DNA of 64,000 bases, taken from contig JAPSKH010000003.1 of the NCBI GenBank assembly GCA_031177765.1, forward strand, positions 62,001 through 126,000, in the 5' to 3' direction. The DNA is from Microbacterium sp. Its GTDB lineage: Bacteria; Actinomycetota; Actinomycetes; Actinomycetales; Microbacteriaceae. A program made the position numbers and the translations under genes. Position 1 is the stretch's first letter. Each line of letters opens with the position of its first letter. Below, in pieces: positions 41,338 through 50,652 of this stretch. A model generated the notes under the pieces. It ran no database searches. It saw only the letters and a list, made by a program, of their open reading frames with translations, and was not told the origin of the DNA.

Positions 41338-42571
41338 GGCGCACCCCTCGTCCGACGGCGTTCGTCCATGCGACCCCCAGATCCCCGTCCGGGTCGATCG
41401 CGGCCACGTGCCACCCGTGGTCGGCGGCTCGCTCGAGGGCGTCGCCCATGGGAGCGGCCGCGAGCAGCAGCGGCAGCGTGCTGTGATGCGCGACCGGTCC
41501 CACGGCGTCGGCGTCGGCCGGATCGAAGCGGCCGACGACGAGCACGACCGGTCCCGTGGTGAGGCCCATGAACAGGCGCGCCAGCCGTGGCAGGGTGTCG
41601 TCGCGCCGCGCCGTCACGGTCGCGAAGTGAGCGAGCATCACCTCGACCTCGGTCATGTCGCCCCCGTCGACCCGCTCGGCCAGGACGGTGCCGTCGCTGT
41701 CGAGCACATCGACGGCGTAGCCGTCGCGGACCAGACGCGCCACCGCCGAGACGCAGGCCGAGACCGCTGCCTCGAACGCCGGGTCGGCGCCGGGCGTGTG
41801 CAGCGCGTCCATCGACCAGCGCAGCACCCCGCGGTCCAGCACCACGGTGGCCTCCGGGGTGGACTCCTGCTCCTCCTGCCGGACCATGAGCGCGTCGCGA
41901 TGAGCGGTGGCGCGCCAGTGGATGCGGCGCATCGAGTCGCCCGGGGCGTACGGGCGGGCGACGAGGTTGTCGGCACCCTGGCCCAGCTGGTTGGTGGTGG
42001 TCTGCAGCGTGCCGCCGGTCGCGCCGGCGTAGTCCACGAGCGGAGAGAGGTCGACCACCGCGGGGGCCACCGTCACCGGGGTGCGCTGGCCGAAGAGCAT
42101 CGTCCGGCGCGCCAGGCCGAAGGGGTCGGTGGACCGTACGGTCAACGGTCCGAGTGCGTGCACGCCGCGCCGTTCACCGGTGACCGTGTACGACAGATCG
42201 ACGACGCGCTCCCCGCCGCGCATGCCGGACCCGAGCGCCGGAAACGCCCCGGCGGCGGTGCCGCGCAGCCCCACGGGGAGGGTGTCGTGCCAGGTCCCCG
42301 GCGGCGTCGGAACCGCGGTGCGCACCGCTACACGCACCGAGACGAGCGACTCGCGCCCCACGGAGGCCACGTCCGGGACGAGAGACCGCGTCACCGAATC
42401 GGTGCGGCGCCCCACGTACAGCGAGACGATGCTCGTTCCGACGACGGCGATCAGCAGGATGCCGAAGTACAGCAGCTCCGGGATGCTCGCCTCAGCCGCC
42501 ACGATGAAGCACGTCGCCGCCAGCAGGAGCGCTCCGGTTCCCCGGGCGGTGAGCGGCCACAGACGTCTCAT
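41324..42571 (-). CDS. DUF58 domain-containing protein
   Basis: The 415-residue protein has two N-terminal membrane helices (about 10-50) and a soluble DUF58 domain with the signature RPYAPGDSMRRIHWRATAHRDALMVRQEEQE. A vWA-like region follows (TVVLDRGVLRWSM). DUF58 proteins usually act with MoxR ATPases, apparently as adaptors for membrane protein assembly. ATG 42571 begins seven bases after the moxR stop, and its 3' end overlaps tgpA. Confidence 0.9.
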   Translation of the reverse strand: MRRLWPLTARGTGALLLAATCFIVAAEASIPELLYFGILLIAVVGTSIVSLYVGRRTDSVTRSLVPDVASVGRESLVSVRVAVRTAVPTPPGTWHDTLPVGLRGTAAGAFPALGSGMRGGERVVDLSYTVTGERRGVHALGPLTVRSTDPFGLARRTMLFGQRTPVTVAPAVVDLSPLVDYAGATGGTLQTTTNQLGQGADNLVARPYAPGDSMRRIHWRATAHRDALMVRQEEQESTPEATVVLDRGVLRWSMDALHTPGADPAFEAAVSACVSAVARLVRDGYAVDVLDSDGTVLAERVDGGDMTEVEVMLAHFATVTARRDDTLPRLARLFMGLTTGPVVLVVGRFDPADADAVGPVAHHSTLPLLLAAAPMGDALERAADHGWHVAAIDPDGDLGVAWTNAVGRGVRHVVG

Positions 42572-42578
42572 GGCCGAC

Positions 42579-43637
42579 TCACTGCCGTGGGGCGATCGGC
42601 ACGCGCACACCCGCCGCGATGCGCTCGAGGACCATCGTCACGGCGTCGGCGGCCGTGCGTGCGCGCGCCCCGCCGGCCGAGCGCGTGGGGATCAGTCGAT
42701 GCGCGAAGACCGGGACGAGCAGGGCGGTGATGTCGTCGGGGATCACGAAGCTCCGGCCGTCGAGGGCCGCCCACACCTTCGCCGCCCGCACGAGCTGCAG
42801 CGTCGCCCGCGGGCTCGCGCCCAAACGCAGGTCGGAGTGGGTGCGGGTGGCCTGAGCGAGCGCGACGGCGTAGTCCTCGATCGGCGGGGCGACGTGGACG
42901 CTGCGTGCCCACGCGATGAGCCCCGAGACCTCTCGAGCGGAGACGACGGCCGAGAGCTCGTCGAGCGGATTCACCGTCTCGCGCTGACGCAGCATGAGCG
43001 CCTCGGACCGGGCGTCGGGGTAGCCCATCGAGATGCGCATCATGAAGCGGTCCCGCTGCGCCTCCGGCAGCGCGTACGTGCCCTCCATCTCGAGCGGGTT
43101 CTGTGTGGCGACCACGAGGAACGGCTGGGGCAGGACGTGCGTGTGCCCGTCCACCGTGACCTGCCGCTCCTCCATGGCCTCCAGGAGCGCCGACTGCGTC
43201 TTGGGGGAGGAGCGGTTGATCTCATCTGCGATGACGATGTTGGCGAAGACGGCACCGGGCTTGAACTCGAACTCGCGATCGACGGGGTTGAAGACGCTGA
43301 CCCCGGTCACATCGCCCGGCAGCAGGTCCGGCGTGAACTGGATGCGGCGCACGGTCGCATCGACGGAGGTCGCGAGGGCCCGGGCGAGCATGGTCTTGCC
43401 CACGCCCGGCACGTCCTCGATCAGGAGGTGCCCCTCCGCGAGCAGGCACACCAGCGCGCTGCGGACGGCTTCCGGCTTGCCGTCGATGACCCGTCCCACC
43501 GCGCCGAGGATGGCGTCGGTCACGCGTGCGAAGCCGTCGGCCGTCAGGGGGCTCGAGGACTGCTCGGCTGGGCTCGTGAGATGGGGTCGGCGCGCGGCGC
43601 GCTCATCCAGATCATCCGTCATCGCGGTATCGACCAT
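42579..43637 (-). CDS. MoxR family AAA ATPase
   Basis: The 352-residue ATPase has Walker [16 protein letters not shown], Walker [25 protein letters not shown], sensor 1 [24 protein letters not shown] and a C-terminal lid ([23 protein letters not shown]). It is a chaperone-like ATPase that works with DUF58 and transglutaminase partners, both encoded next in the operon. An AGGAGG ribosome-binding site precedes ATG 43637. A TAGGAT hexamer on the minus strand (43712-43707) is the likely -10 box. Confidence 0.92.
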   Translation of the reverse strand: MVDTAMTDDLDERAARRPHLTSPAEQSSSPLTADGFARVTDAILGAVGRVIDGKPEAVRSALVCLLAEGHLLIEDVPGVGKTMLARALATSVDATVRRIQFTPDLLPGDVTGVSVFNPVDREFEFKPGAVFANIVIADEINRSSPKTQSALLEAMEERQVTVDGHTHVLPQPFLVVATQNPLEMEGTYALPEAQRDRFMMRISMGYPDARSEALMLRQRETVNPLDELSAVVSAREVSGLIAWARSVHVAPPIEDYAVALAQATRTHSDLRLGASPRATLQLVRAAKVWAALDGRSFVIPDDITALLVPVFAHRLIPTRSAGGARARTAADAVTMVLERIAAGVRVPIAPRQ

Positions 43638-43766
43638 CGCGGCCTCCTGTTCCGCCTGATTCGGGCGGTTGGCGGGTGGGCGCGGGCGCCCTCGCCCACG
43701 GGTCCGATCCTAATCGGCGCAGCGCGGCGGTGGCGCGGTGCGGCACTGGGAGATCCCTGGACGGGT

Positions 43767-43778
43767 TAGACTGGTGGC
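43767..43778 (+). promoter_or_regulatory. -10 hexamer of the SRP RNA gene
   Basis: TAGACT at 43767-43772 is six bases before the predicted RNA 5' end at about 43779. Confidence 0.6.
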
Positions 43779-43866
43779 AGCTCTCCGCGAGGCGGCATCC
43801 AGGCCAACTCCCCCAGGACGGAAACGTAGCAAGGGTAACCGGGCTCTGCCGGGTTCGCGGAGAGTC
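43779..43866 (+). ncRNA. ffs: Signal recognition particle RNA, small bacterial type
   Basis: The ends pair as CTCTCCGCG (43781-43789) with CGCGGAGAG (43856-43864). The apical domain reads AGGACGGAAACGTAGCAAGG, which holds the GGAA tetraloop and the asymmetric loop that binds Ffh. This is the compact 4.5S-like form. A U-rich stretch (CTTACTTTTCC) follows and probably ends transcription. The exact ends are uncertain by a few bases. Confidence 0.88.
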
Positions 43867-43906
43867 TTACTTTTCCCGGCGACCGGCGAGCGCATCCGCG
43901 GGCCCA

Positions 43907-43918
43907 TAGGCTGGATCC
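43907..43918 (+). promoter_or_regulatory. -10 hexamer of pta, leaderless spacing
   Basis: TAGGCT at 43907-43912 lies six bases before GTG 43919. Confidence 0.6.
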
Positions 43919-46048
43919 GTGGCGCGGAGCATCTACATCACGTCGGCGGAAGGTCATTCCGGCAAGTCGACGGTCGCCCTCGGCGTGCTCGATGCGCTCA
44001 GTCATGCCACCCCGCGCGTGGGGGTGTTCCGCGCCATCGCACGCTCGACCGTGGAACGCGACTACATCCTCGAGATGCTGCTCGACCACGACGGCGTGGA
44101 TCTCGCGTACGACGAGTGCATCGGTGTGACGTACGACGACGTGCGGCAGGACCCGGATGCCGCTCTGGCGACGATCGTCGAACGCTACAAGGCCGTCGAG
44201 GCGCAGTGCGACGCGGTCGTCGTCGTCGGCAGCGACTACACCGACGTGGGCAGTCCGGCGGAGCTGGCCTACAACGCGCGCATCGCGGCCAATCTCGGCA
44301 CCCCCGTGCTGCTCGTGCTCGGAGGGCGCTCGGTGCAGCCGCAGACGCAGCCCGAGCAGCTGGGATCGTCGCTGGCGCGTACCCCCGCCGAGATGGGTCA
44401 GATCGCCGATCTCGCCCTCGCGGAGCTGCAGCACGAACGCGCGCAGCTGTTCGCGGTGATCGCCAACCGTGCCGACCCCGTGCGCACGGAGGAGACGATC
44501 TCGGCCGTGCGACGCGCGGTGAGAGCATCGGGCGTCCGCTCGGTGGTGCCCGTGTGGGCCATCCCGGAGGACCGCTACCTCGTCGCACCCTCGATGCGCG
44601 GCATCATGCGCGCCGTCGACGGCGAGCTGCTCTCCGGCGATCCGGACCGGCTGACGCGTGAGGCGCTGGCCGTCGTCGTCGCGGGCATGTCGATGGTGAA
44701 CGTTCTGCCGCGCCTGCTCGAAGGCGCCGTGGTCGTCATCCCTGCCGACCGTTCCGAGGTGCTGCTGGCGACGCTCCTCGCGAACGCCTCCGGCACGTTC
44801 CCCTCCATCTCGGGCATCGTCCTCAACGGCGGGTTCGAGCTTCCCGAGCCGGTGACGCGGCTGCTGGACGGCCTCAACTCCAACGTGCCCATCATCACCA
44901 CGAAGCTCGGCACCTTCGAGACCGCGGTGCGCATCATGAACACCCGCGGACGCCTGGCCGCCGACTCCCAGCGCCGGTACGACACCGCGCTGGCGCTGTT
45001 CGAGCAGAGCGTCGACATCGAGGAGCTCCTGGTGGCGTTCGGCGTCGCCCGCGCGACGGTCGTGACGCCCCTCATGTTCGAGTTCCAGCTCATCGAGCGG
45101 GCGCGTGCGCAGCGCAAGCGCATCGTGCTGCCCGAGGGGGATGACGATCGCGTGCTGCGCGCTGCGGCCACGGTGCTCAAGCGCGGGATCGCCGACCTGG
45201 TGATCCTCGGCGAACCCTTCGAGGTGCGGGCACGGGCGATCGAGCTCGGCATCGACATCCAGGGCGCCGAGGTGCTGTCGCCGCTGGATGCGGTGCACGT
45301 GCACAGGTTCGCGCAGGAGTATGCGCGGCTTCGCGCCCACAAGGGCGTCACGCTCGAGCAGGCGGCCGACACCGTCACGGACGTGTCGTACTTCGGAACG
45401 CTCATGGTGCATCTCGGGCTCGCCGACGGCATGGTGTCCGGCGCCGCGCACACCACCGCGCACACCATCCGCCCCGCGTTCGAGATCATCAAGACCCGAG
45501 CCGGCGTCTCAGTCGTCTCCAGCGTCTTCCTCATGGCGCTCGCCGACCGCGTGCTCGTGTACGGCGACTGCGCGGTCATCCCCGACCCGACCAGCGAGCA
45601 GCTGGCCGACATCGCGATCTCCTCGGCCGCGACGGCGGCGCAGTTCGGCATCGAGCCGCGCGTGGCGATGCTGTCGTACTCGACCGGGGAGTCCGGCTCC
45701 GGCGCCGACGTGGAGAAGGTGCGCACCGCCACCGCCCTCGTGCGGGAGCGGGCACCGGAGCTCCTGGTGGAGGGGCCCATCCAGTACGACGCCGCGGCGG
45801 ACGCGGCCGTGGCCGCGGCGAAGATGCCCGGGTCCGAGGTCGCCGGTCGTGCGACGGTGTTCGTCTTCCCGGATCTCAACACCGGCAACAACACCTACAA
45901 AGCGGTGCAGCGCTCCGCCGGTGCGGTGGCGATCGGCCCCGTGCTGCAGGGGCTCAACAAGCCCATCAACGACCTTTCCCGGGGTGCGCTGGTCGACGAC
46001 ATCGTCAACACCATCGCGATCACGGCGATCCAGGCGCAGGGGGAGTGA
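43919..46048 (+). CDS. pta: Phosphate acetyltransferase
   Basis: The 709-residue long-form enzyme interconverts acetyl-CoA and acetyl phosphate. An N-terminal dethiobiotin-synthase-like P-loop domain (YITSAEGHSGKSTVALGVLDAL) is followed by a DRTGG-type regulatory domain and the catalytic PTA domain from about residue 390. The catalytic domain contains KRIVLPEGDDDRVLRAA, DGMVSGAAHTTAHTIRPAF, MLSYSTGESGSGADVEKV and VFPDLNTGNNTYKAVQRS. It is expressed from a leaderless promoter, and ackA starts 13 bases downstream. Confidence 0.95.
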   Translation: MARSIYITSAEGHSGKSTVALGVLDALSHATPRVGVFRAIARSTVERDYILEMLLDHDGVDLAYDECIGVTYDDVRQDPDAALATIVERYKAVEAQCDAVVVVGSDYTDVGSPAELAYNARIAANLGTPVLLVLGGRSVQPQTQPEQLGSSLARTPAEMGQIADLALAELQHERAQLFAVIANRADPVRTEETISAVRRAVRASGVRSVVPVWAIPEDRYLVAPSMRGIMRAVDGELLSGDPDRLTREALAVVVAGMSMVNVLPRLLEGAVVVIPADRSEVLLATLLANASGTFPSISGIVLNGGFELPEPVTRLLDGLNSNVPIITTKLGTFETAVRIMNTRGRLAADSQRRYDTALALFEQSVDIEELLVAFGVARATVVTPLMFEFQLIERARAQRKRIVLPEGDDDRVLRAAATVLKRGIADLVILGEPFEVRARAIELGIDIQGAEVLSPLDAVHVHRFAQEYARLRAHKGVTLEQAADTVTDVSYFGTLMVHLGLADGMVSGAAHTTAHTIRPAFEIIKTRAGVSVVSSVFLMALADRVLVYGDCAVIPDPTSEQLADIAISSAATAAQFGIEPRVAMLSYSTGESGSGADVEKVRTATALVRERAPELLVEGPIQYDAAADAAVAAAKMPGSEVAGRATVFVFPDLNTGNNTYKAVQRSAGAVAIGPVLQGLNKPINDLSRGALVDDIVNTIAITAIQAQGE

Positions 46049-46061
46049 GGGTCTCACGGTC

Positions 46062-47297
46062 ATGACGCCGGTTCTGGTGATCAACAGCGGGTCGTCGTCG
46101 CTGAAGTACCAGCTGATCGACATGGACGCCGAGGCGACGCTCGCCTCGGGTTTGATCGAGCGGATCGGCGGGCAGGGGCAGGGCGCAGCCCGGCACACCG
46201 TCCACGCGGCGCCGGCGGCGGAAGGGGAGGCGGCGCCGGCGTTCCTCGACGCCACGCGCAGCCGCGAGCTGGAGATCCCCGACCACACGGCGGCGTTCCG
46301 CGTCATGCTCGAGGCCTTCGCGTCCGACGGCCCCTCGCTGGCGGACAATCCGCCCATCGCGCTCGGTCACCGAGTGGTGCACGGCGGCGCGCGGTTCTTC
46401 GAGCCGACCCTCATCACGCCGCTCGTAGAGATCAACATCGACGAGCTGTCGGTGCTGGCACCGCTGCACAACCCGGCCAACCTCGCCGGCATCGTCGCAG
46501 CCCGGGAGGCCTTCCCGGAGGTCCCCCACGTGGCCGTCTTCGACACGGCCTTCCACCAGACGCTCGCCCCGGAGGCGTACACGTACGCGATCGACCACAC
46601 CCTGGCCGCATCGCACCGCATCCGGCGCTACGGCTTCCACGGCACGTCGCACAAGTTCGTCGGCGAAGCCGCCGCGGCGTTCCTGGGCCGCCCGCTCACA
46701 GAGCTGAAGCAGATCGTCTTCCACCTCGGCAACGGGGCGTCCGTCACCGCGATCGACGGCGGGCGCTCGGTCGAGACGTCGATGGGGTTCACCCCGCTCG
46801 AAGGCCTCGTGATGGGGACGCGGTCGGGCGACATCGACCCGGCCGCCCTGTTCCACCTCGCGCGCCGCGCGCGGATGTCGATCGACGACCTCGACGACCT
46901 GCTGAACAAGCGCAGCGGCCTGCTCGGACTCGCCGGGTCCAACGACCTGCGCGACATCCGCGCGGGCATCGAGCGCGGCGACGAGCGAGCGCGCCTCGCC
47001 TTCGACGTGTACGTGCACCGTCTTCGGGCGTACGCGGGCGCCTACCTCGCGCAGCTGGGGGGAGCGGACGTGATCTCCTTCACCGCCGGCGTCGGTGAGA
47101 ACGCACCGCATGTGCGCGCCGCCGCTCTCGAGACGCTCGGCTTCGCGGGCGTGGAGCTGGACCCCGGGCGCAACGCCGCCCCGGGCGGAGGCATCCGGGT
47201 CATCTCGACGGATGCCTCGCCCGTGACGGTCCTCGTCGTGCCCACCGACGAGGAGCTCGAGATCGCGCGGCAGACGCTCGGCGTCGTCCGCGCGTGA
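46062..47297 (+). CDS. ackA: Acetate kinase
   Basis: The 411-residue kinase makes ATP and acetate from acetyl phosphate and ADP. The acetokinase signatures are present: VLVINSGSSSLKYQL, GHRVVHGG, FDTAFHQTLAPEAYTYAI, YGFHGTSHKFV, FHLGNGASVTAI, GLVMGTRSGDIDPA and FTAGVGENAPHVR. It is directly downstream of pta and almost certainly cotranscribed; no strong ribosome-binding site is visible close to ATG 46062. Confidence 0.95.
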   Translation: MTPVLVINSGSSSLKYQLIDMDAEATLASGLIERIGGQGQGAARHTVHAAPAAEGEAAPAFLDATRSRELEIPDHTAAFRVMLEAFASDGPSLADNPPIALGHRVVHGGARFFEPTLITPLVEINIDELSVLAPLHNPANLAGIVAAREAFPEVPHVAVFDTAFHQTLAPEAYTYAIDHTLAASHRIRRYGFHGTSHKFVGEAAAAFLGRPLTELKQIVFHLGNGASVTAIDGGRSVETSMGFTPLEGLVMGTRSGDIDPAALFHLARRARMSIDDLDDLLNKRSGLLGLAGSNDLRDIRAGIERGDERARLAFDVYVHRLRAYAGAYLAQLGGADVISFTAGVGENAPHVRAAALETLGFAGVELDPGRNAAPGGGIRVISTDASPVTVLVVPTDEELEIARQTLGVVRA

Positions 47298-47318
47298 CGC
47301 ACGGGCTCCGCCGTTGAA

Positions 47319-47330
47319 TACGCTTGGACA
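47319..47330 (+). promoter_or_regulatory. -10 hexamer of the HAD/GH65 operon, leaderless spacing
   Basis: TACGCT at 47319-47324 is six bases before GTG 47331. Confidence 0.6.
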
Positions 47331-48062
47331 GTGCCGATGGACACCCTGCCCGATCTGACGTCCTACGACGCCGTGCTCTTCGACCTCGACGGCGTCCTCA
47401 CTCCCACCGCCGAGGTGCACATGCACGCGTGGCAGACGATGTTCGAGGAGCTCTTCTCCGCGTGGGGCATCGCCCCGCCGTACTCGGAGCGGGACTATTT
47501 CGACTACCTCGACGGCAAGAAGCGCTACGACGGGGTGGCGAGCCTCCTGCGCTCGCGCGACGTCGAGGTGCCGTGGGGCGACCCGTCCGATCCGCCGACC
47601 GCCGACACCGTGTGCGGCATCGGCAACCGCAAGAACGAGGTGTTCGCCCGGGTGCTGCGCGCCGAGGGCATCGCGCCGTACCCCGGATCGCTGCGTCTGC
47701 TCGACAAGCTCGCGGCGGCCGGGACGCCGATCGCGGTGGTGTCCAGCTCCAAGAACGCCGAAGAGGTGCTCGCGGCCGCCGGCATCCGCGACCGCTTCGA
47801 CGCCGTCATGGACGGCGTGATCGCCGAGCGCGACCACCTGGCGTCCAAGCCCGCGCCGGATGTCTTCGTCGAGGCGGCACGGATGCTGCGGGTCGAGCCG
47901 TCCCGCAGCGCCGCCGTCGAAGACGCCATCAGCGGCGTCGAATCGGCCGCGGCGGGCGGATTCGGTCTCGTCGTCGGCGTCGACCGCGGTGCCGGCCAGC
48001 AGCAGCTCGCCGCCGCGGGTGCACACGTGGTGGTCTCGGACCTGGAGGAGTTCGCACGATGA
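47331..48062 (+). CDS. HAD phosphatase, beta-phosphoglucomutase family
   Basis: The 243-residue HAD enzyme has motif I VLFDLDGVLTPTAEVH with the nucleophile and acid Asp residues, motif II AVVSSSKN, motif III KPAPDVFVEAA and motif IV VEDAISGVESAAAGG. The family converts beta-glucose 1-phosphate to glucose 6-phosphate. The next gene, a GH65 phosphorylase that would release beta-glucose 1-phosphate, overlaps it (ATGA), which strongly supports the mutase assignment. The GTG start at 47331 is leaderless. Confidence 0.87.
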   Translation: MPMDTLPDLTSYDAVLFDLDGVLTPTAEVHMHAWQTMFEELFSAWGIAPPYSERDYFDYLDGKKRYDGVASLLRSRDVEVPWGDPSDPPTADTVCGIGNRKNEVFARVLRAEGIAPYPGSLRLLDKLAAAGTPIAVVSSSKNAEEVLAAAGIRDRFDAVMDGVIAERDHLASKPAPDVFVEAARMLRVEPSRSAAVEDAISGVESAAAGGFGLVVGVDRGAGQQQLAAAGAHVVVSDLEEFAR

Positions 48063-50584
48063 TGGATCGCGATCGGTTCCCGGTCGACCCGTGGCGTCTC
48101 GTGGAGACGTCCTACCGTCTCGATGACGCCGGGGTGACCGAGACGATCTTCGCCGTGGCCAACGGCTACCTCGGCATGCGCGGCAACTACGCCGAGGGCC
48201 GGTTCGCCAACGAGCACGGCACCTTCATCAACGGCTTCCACGAGACCTTCCCGATCCGCCACGCCGAGCAGGCGTACGGCTTCGCCGAGGTCGGGCAGAC
48301 GATCGTGAACGCGCCCGACGCCAAGGTCATGCGCGTCTACGTCGACGACGAGCCGCTGTCGCTGGACGTCGCCGACGTGCGCGAGTACGAGCGGGTGCTC
48401 GACATGCGCGACGGCGTCCTGCGCCGCCACATGCTGTGGGTCACTCCCTCGGGCAAAGAGGTGCGCATCGAGCTGGAGCGGCTGGTGTCGTTCGAGGAGA
48501 AGCACCTCGCGGTCCTGAGCGTCGAGGTCACCGTGCTGAACGCCGACGCGCCGGTCACCGTCAGCTGCCAGCTGATCAACCGCCAGGACGGCGAGGACGT
48601 CTACGGCGGGATGCCGCCCACCACGCGGCGGGCGGCGTTCGATCCGCGCCGCACCGAGAGGCTCAGCGAGCGGGTGCTGCAGCCGCAGGAGTTCTGGCAG
48701 GACGGGCAGCGCTCGGCCCTGTCGTACCGGACCACCCAGTCGGGCATGACCCTCGCCGTCGTCGCCGACCACCTGGTCGAGACCGAGAACGAGTACACCA
48801 CGCGTTCGCTCATCGAGCCGGACATCGCCAAGAACGTCTTCCGCGTGCAGGCCCGCGCGGGCGTGCCGACCCGCGTGACCAAGCTCGTGAGCTACCACAC
48901 CTCGCGCGGCGTGCCCGCCCGCGAGCTCGTCGACCGCTGCCGCCGCACGCTCGACCGGGCGCAGGCACGCGGCGTCGACGCGGTGCGGGCTGAGCAGCGC
49001 GCGTGGCTCGACGCGTTCTGGGAGCGCTCCGACGTCCGCATCGCCGGTCACGACGACCTGCAGCAGGCCACGCGCTGGTGCCTGTTCCAGCTCGCGCAGG
49101 CTTCCGCACGCGCCGACGGGCTCGGCGTGCCGGCGAAGGGCATGACCGGGTCGGGCTACTCGGGCCACTACTTCTGGGACACCGAGATCTACGTGCTCCC
49201 CTTCCTGGCGTACACGTCGCCGCTGTGGGCTCGCAACGCGCTGCGCATGCGCTACCTCATGCTGCCCGCCGCCCGTCGCCGCGCGTTCCAGCTGAACGAG
49301 GCCGGCGCGCTCTTCCCGTGGCGCACGATCAACGGCGAGGAGGCATCCGCCTACTACGCCGCCGGCACCGCGCAGTACCACATCAACGCCGACATCTGCT
49401 ACGCGCTGGCCACGTACGTGCGTGCCACCGGCGACCAGGAGTTCCTCTTCCGCGAGGGCGTCGACATCGCCGTGGAGACCGCTCGCCTGTGGGCGACGCT
49501 GGGATTCTGGCGCTCCAGCAACGGCGGGCTGGACGGAGAAGGCGAGACCTTCCACATCCACGGCGTGACGGGCCCGGACGAGTACACCACGGTCGTCAAC
49601 GACAACCTGTTCACCAACGTCATGGCGAGGTTCAACCTGCGCTTCGCCGCCCGGACGGTGCGCGAGATGGCGGAGATCGACGGCGAGGTGTACCGCCAGA
49701 TGGTCGAGCGTCTGGCGCTCGAGCCGGGGGAGCCGGAGTCGTGGGAGCGCGCCGCCGAGGCCATGCACATCCCGTTCAGCCCGGCCCTGGGCATCCACCC
49801 GCAGGACCACGTGTTCCTCGAGCGCGAGATCTGGGACCTCGAGAACACCCCGCCCGACAAGCGTCCGCTGCTGCTGCACTTCCACCCGCTGGTGATCTAC
49901 CGGTACCAGGTGCTCAAGCAGGCCGACGTCGTGCTGGCGCTGTTCCTGCAGGGCAATCACTTCTCGGACGAGGACAAGCTCGCCGACTTCGAGTACTACG
50001 ATCCGCTGACCACCGGCGATTCGACCCTGTCGGCGGTCGTGCAGGCGATCCTGGCGGCCGAGGTCGGCTACCAGGACCTCGCGCTGCAGTACTTCCGCGA
50101 CGCGATCTTCGTCGACCTCGCCGACCTGCACCACAATGCCGCCGACGGCGTCCACGTCGCCTCCGCCGGTGGGGTGTGGACGGCGCTGGTCTCGGGGTTC
50201 GGCGGCATGCGCGACCACTTCGGCGAGCTGTCGTTCGACCCGCGCCTGCCTGCGGAGTGGCCGGAGCTGTCGTTCGTCCTGCACTGGCACGGCACGCGAC
50301 TGGATGTCACGGTGACGAAGGACCGGCTGACCGTCCGGGCCGGTGAGGGCGACCCCGTCGCCTTCAGCGTGCGCGGCGTCGGGTATGTCGTCGGGCCGGG
50401 CGAGGAGGTCGCGGTCCCGCTCGAGGGCCAGGGGCCGGTCATCCCCGGGCGTCCGTCGCTGCGCCAGCTCGGCGAGGCGCGCCGCGAGGACGGCTCGCTC
50501 ATCTCCGCGTCGGTGCCGACCGTCACCTCGTCGATCCCGATCATCACCGGAACAGTCGACGTCCAGCACGGCGCCGACGTGTGA
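48059..50584 (+). CDS. Glycoside hydrolase family 65 phosphorylase
   Basis: The 841-residue protein has the GH65 layout: an N-terminal beta-sandwich with ETIFAVANGYLGMRGNYAEG, a linker, an (alpha/alpha)6 barrel with KGMTGSGYSGHYFWDTEIYVLPFL and the catalytic Glu508 in HGVTGPDEYT, a phosphate-site YQVLKQADVVLALF, and a C-terminal domain. It phosphorolyses an alpha-glucosidic disaccharide (maltose, trehalose, kojibiose or nigerose) to beta-glucose 1-phosphate; the exact sugar is not readable. Start 48059 or 48062 follows GGAGGAG in the HAD gene. Confidence 0.92.
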   Translation: MMDRDRFPVDPWRLVETSYRLDDAGVTETIFAVANGYLGMRGNYAEGRFANEHGTFINGFHETFPIRHAEQAYGFAEVGQTIVNAPDAKVMRVYVDDEPLSLDVADVREYERVLDMRDGVLRRHMLWVTPSGKEVRIELERLVSFEEKHLAVLSVEVTVLNADAPVTVSCQLINRQDGEDVYGGMPPTTRRAAFDPRRTERLSERVLQPQEFWQDGQRSALSYRTTQSGMTLAVVADHLVETENEYTTRSLIEPDIAKNVFRVQARAGVPTRVTKLVSYHTSRGVPARELVDRCRRTLDRAQARGVDAVRAEQRAWLDAFWERSDVRIAGHDDLQQATRWCLFQLAQASARADGLGVPAKGMTGSGYSGHYFWDTEIYVLPFLAYTSPLWARNALRMRYLMLPAARRRAFQLNEAGALFPWRTINGEEASAYYAAGTAQYHINADICYALATYVRATGDQEFLFREGVDIAVETARLWATLGFWRSSNGGLDGEGETFHIHGVTGPDEYTTVVNDNLFTNVMARFNLRFAARTVREMAEIDGEVYRQMVERLALEPGEPESWERAAEAMHIPFSPALGIHPQDHVFLEREIWDLENTPPDKRPLLLHFHPLVIYRYQVLKQADVVLALFLQGNHFSDEDKLADFEYYDPLTTGDSTLSAVVQAILAAEVGYQDLALQYFRDAIFVDLADLHHNAADGVHVASAGGVWTALVSGFGGMRDHFGELSFDPRLPAEWPELSFVLHWHGTRLDVTVTKDRLTVRAGEGDPVAFSVRGVGYVVGPGEEVAVPLEGQGPVIPGRPSLRQLGEARREDGSLISASVPTVTSSIPIITGTVDVQHGADV

Positions 50585-50618
50585 GCGAGCCTGCCCGCGC
50601 GCGGGTCGGGCATCGCTC
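50583..50618 (+). terminator. Hairpin after the GH65 gene
   Basis: GAGCGA (50583-50588) pairs with TCGCTC (50613-50618), and inside it TGCCCG (50592-50597) pairs with CGGGCA (50607-50612). The hairpin begins at the GH65 stop codon and lies before the dnaX promoter. Confidence 0.6.
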
Positions 50619-50640
50619 CTCCGATGTCGCCGGCTGGCCG

Positions 50641-50652
50641 TAGGCTGTCGTG
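50641..50652 (+). promoter_or_regulatory. -10 hexamer of dnaX, leaderless spacing
   Basis: TAGGCT at 50641-50646 is six bases before GTG 50653. This spacing favours 50653 over the in-frame GTG at 50650. Confidence 0.55.
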
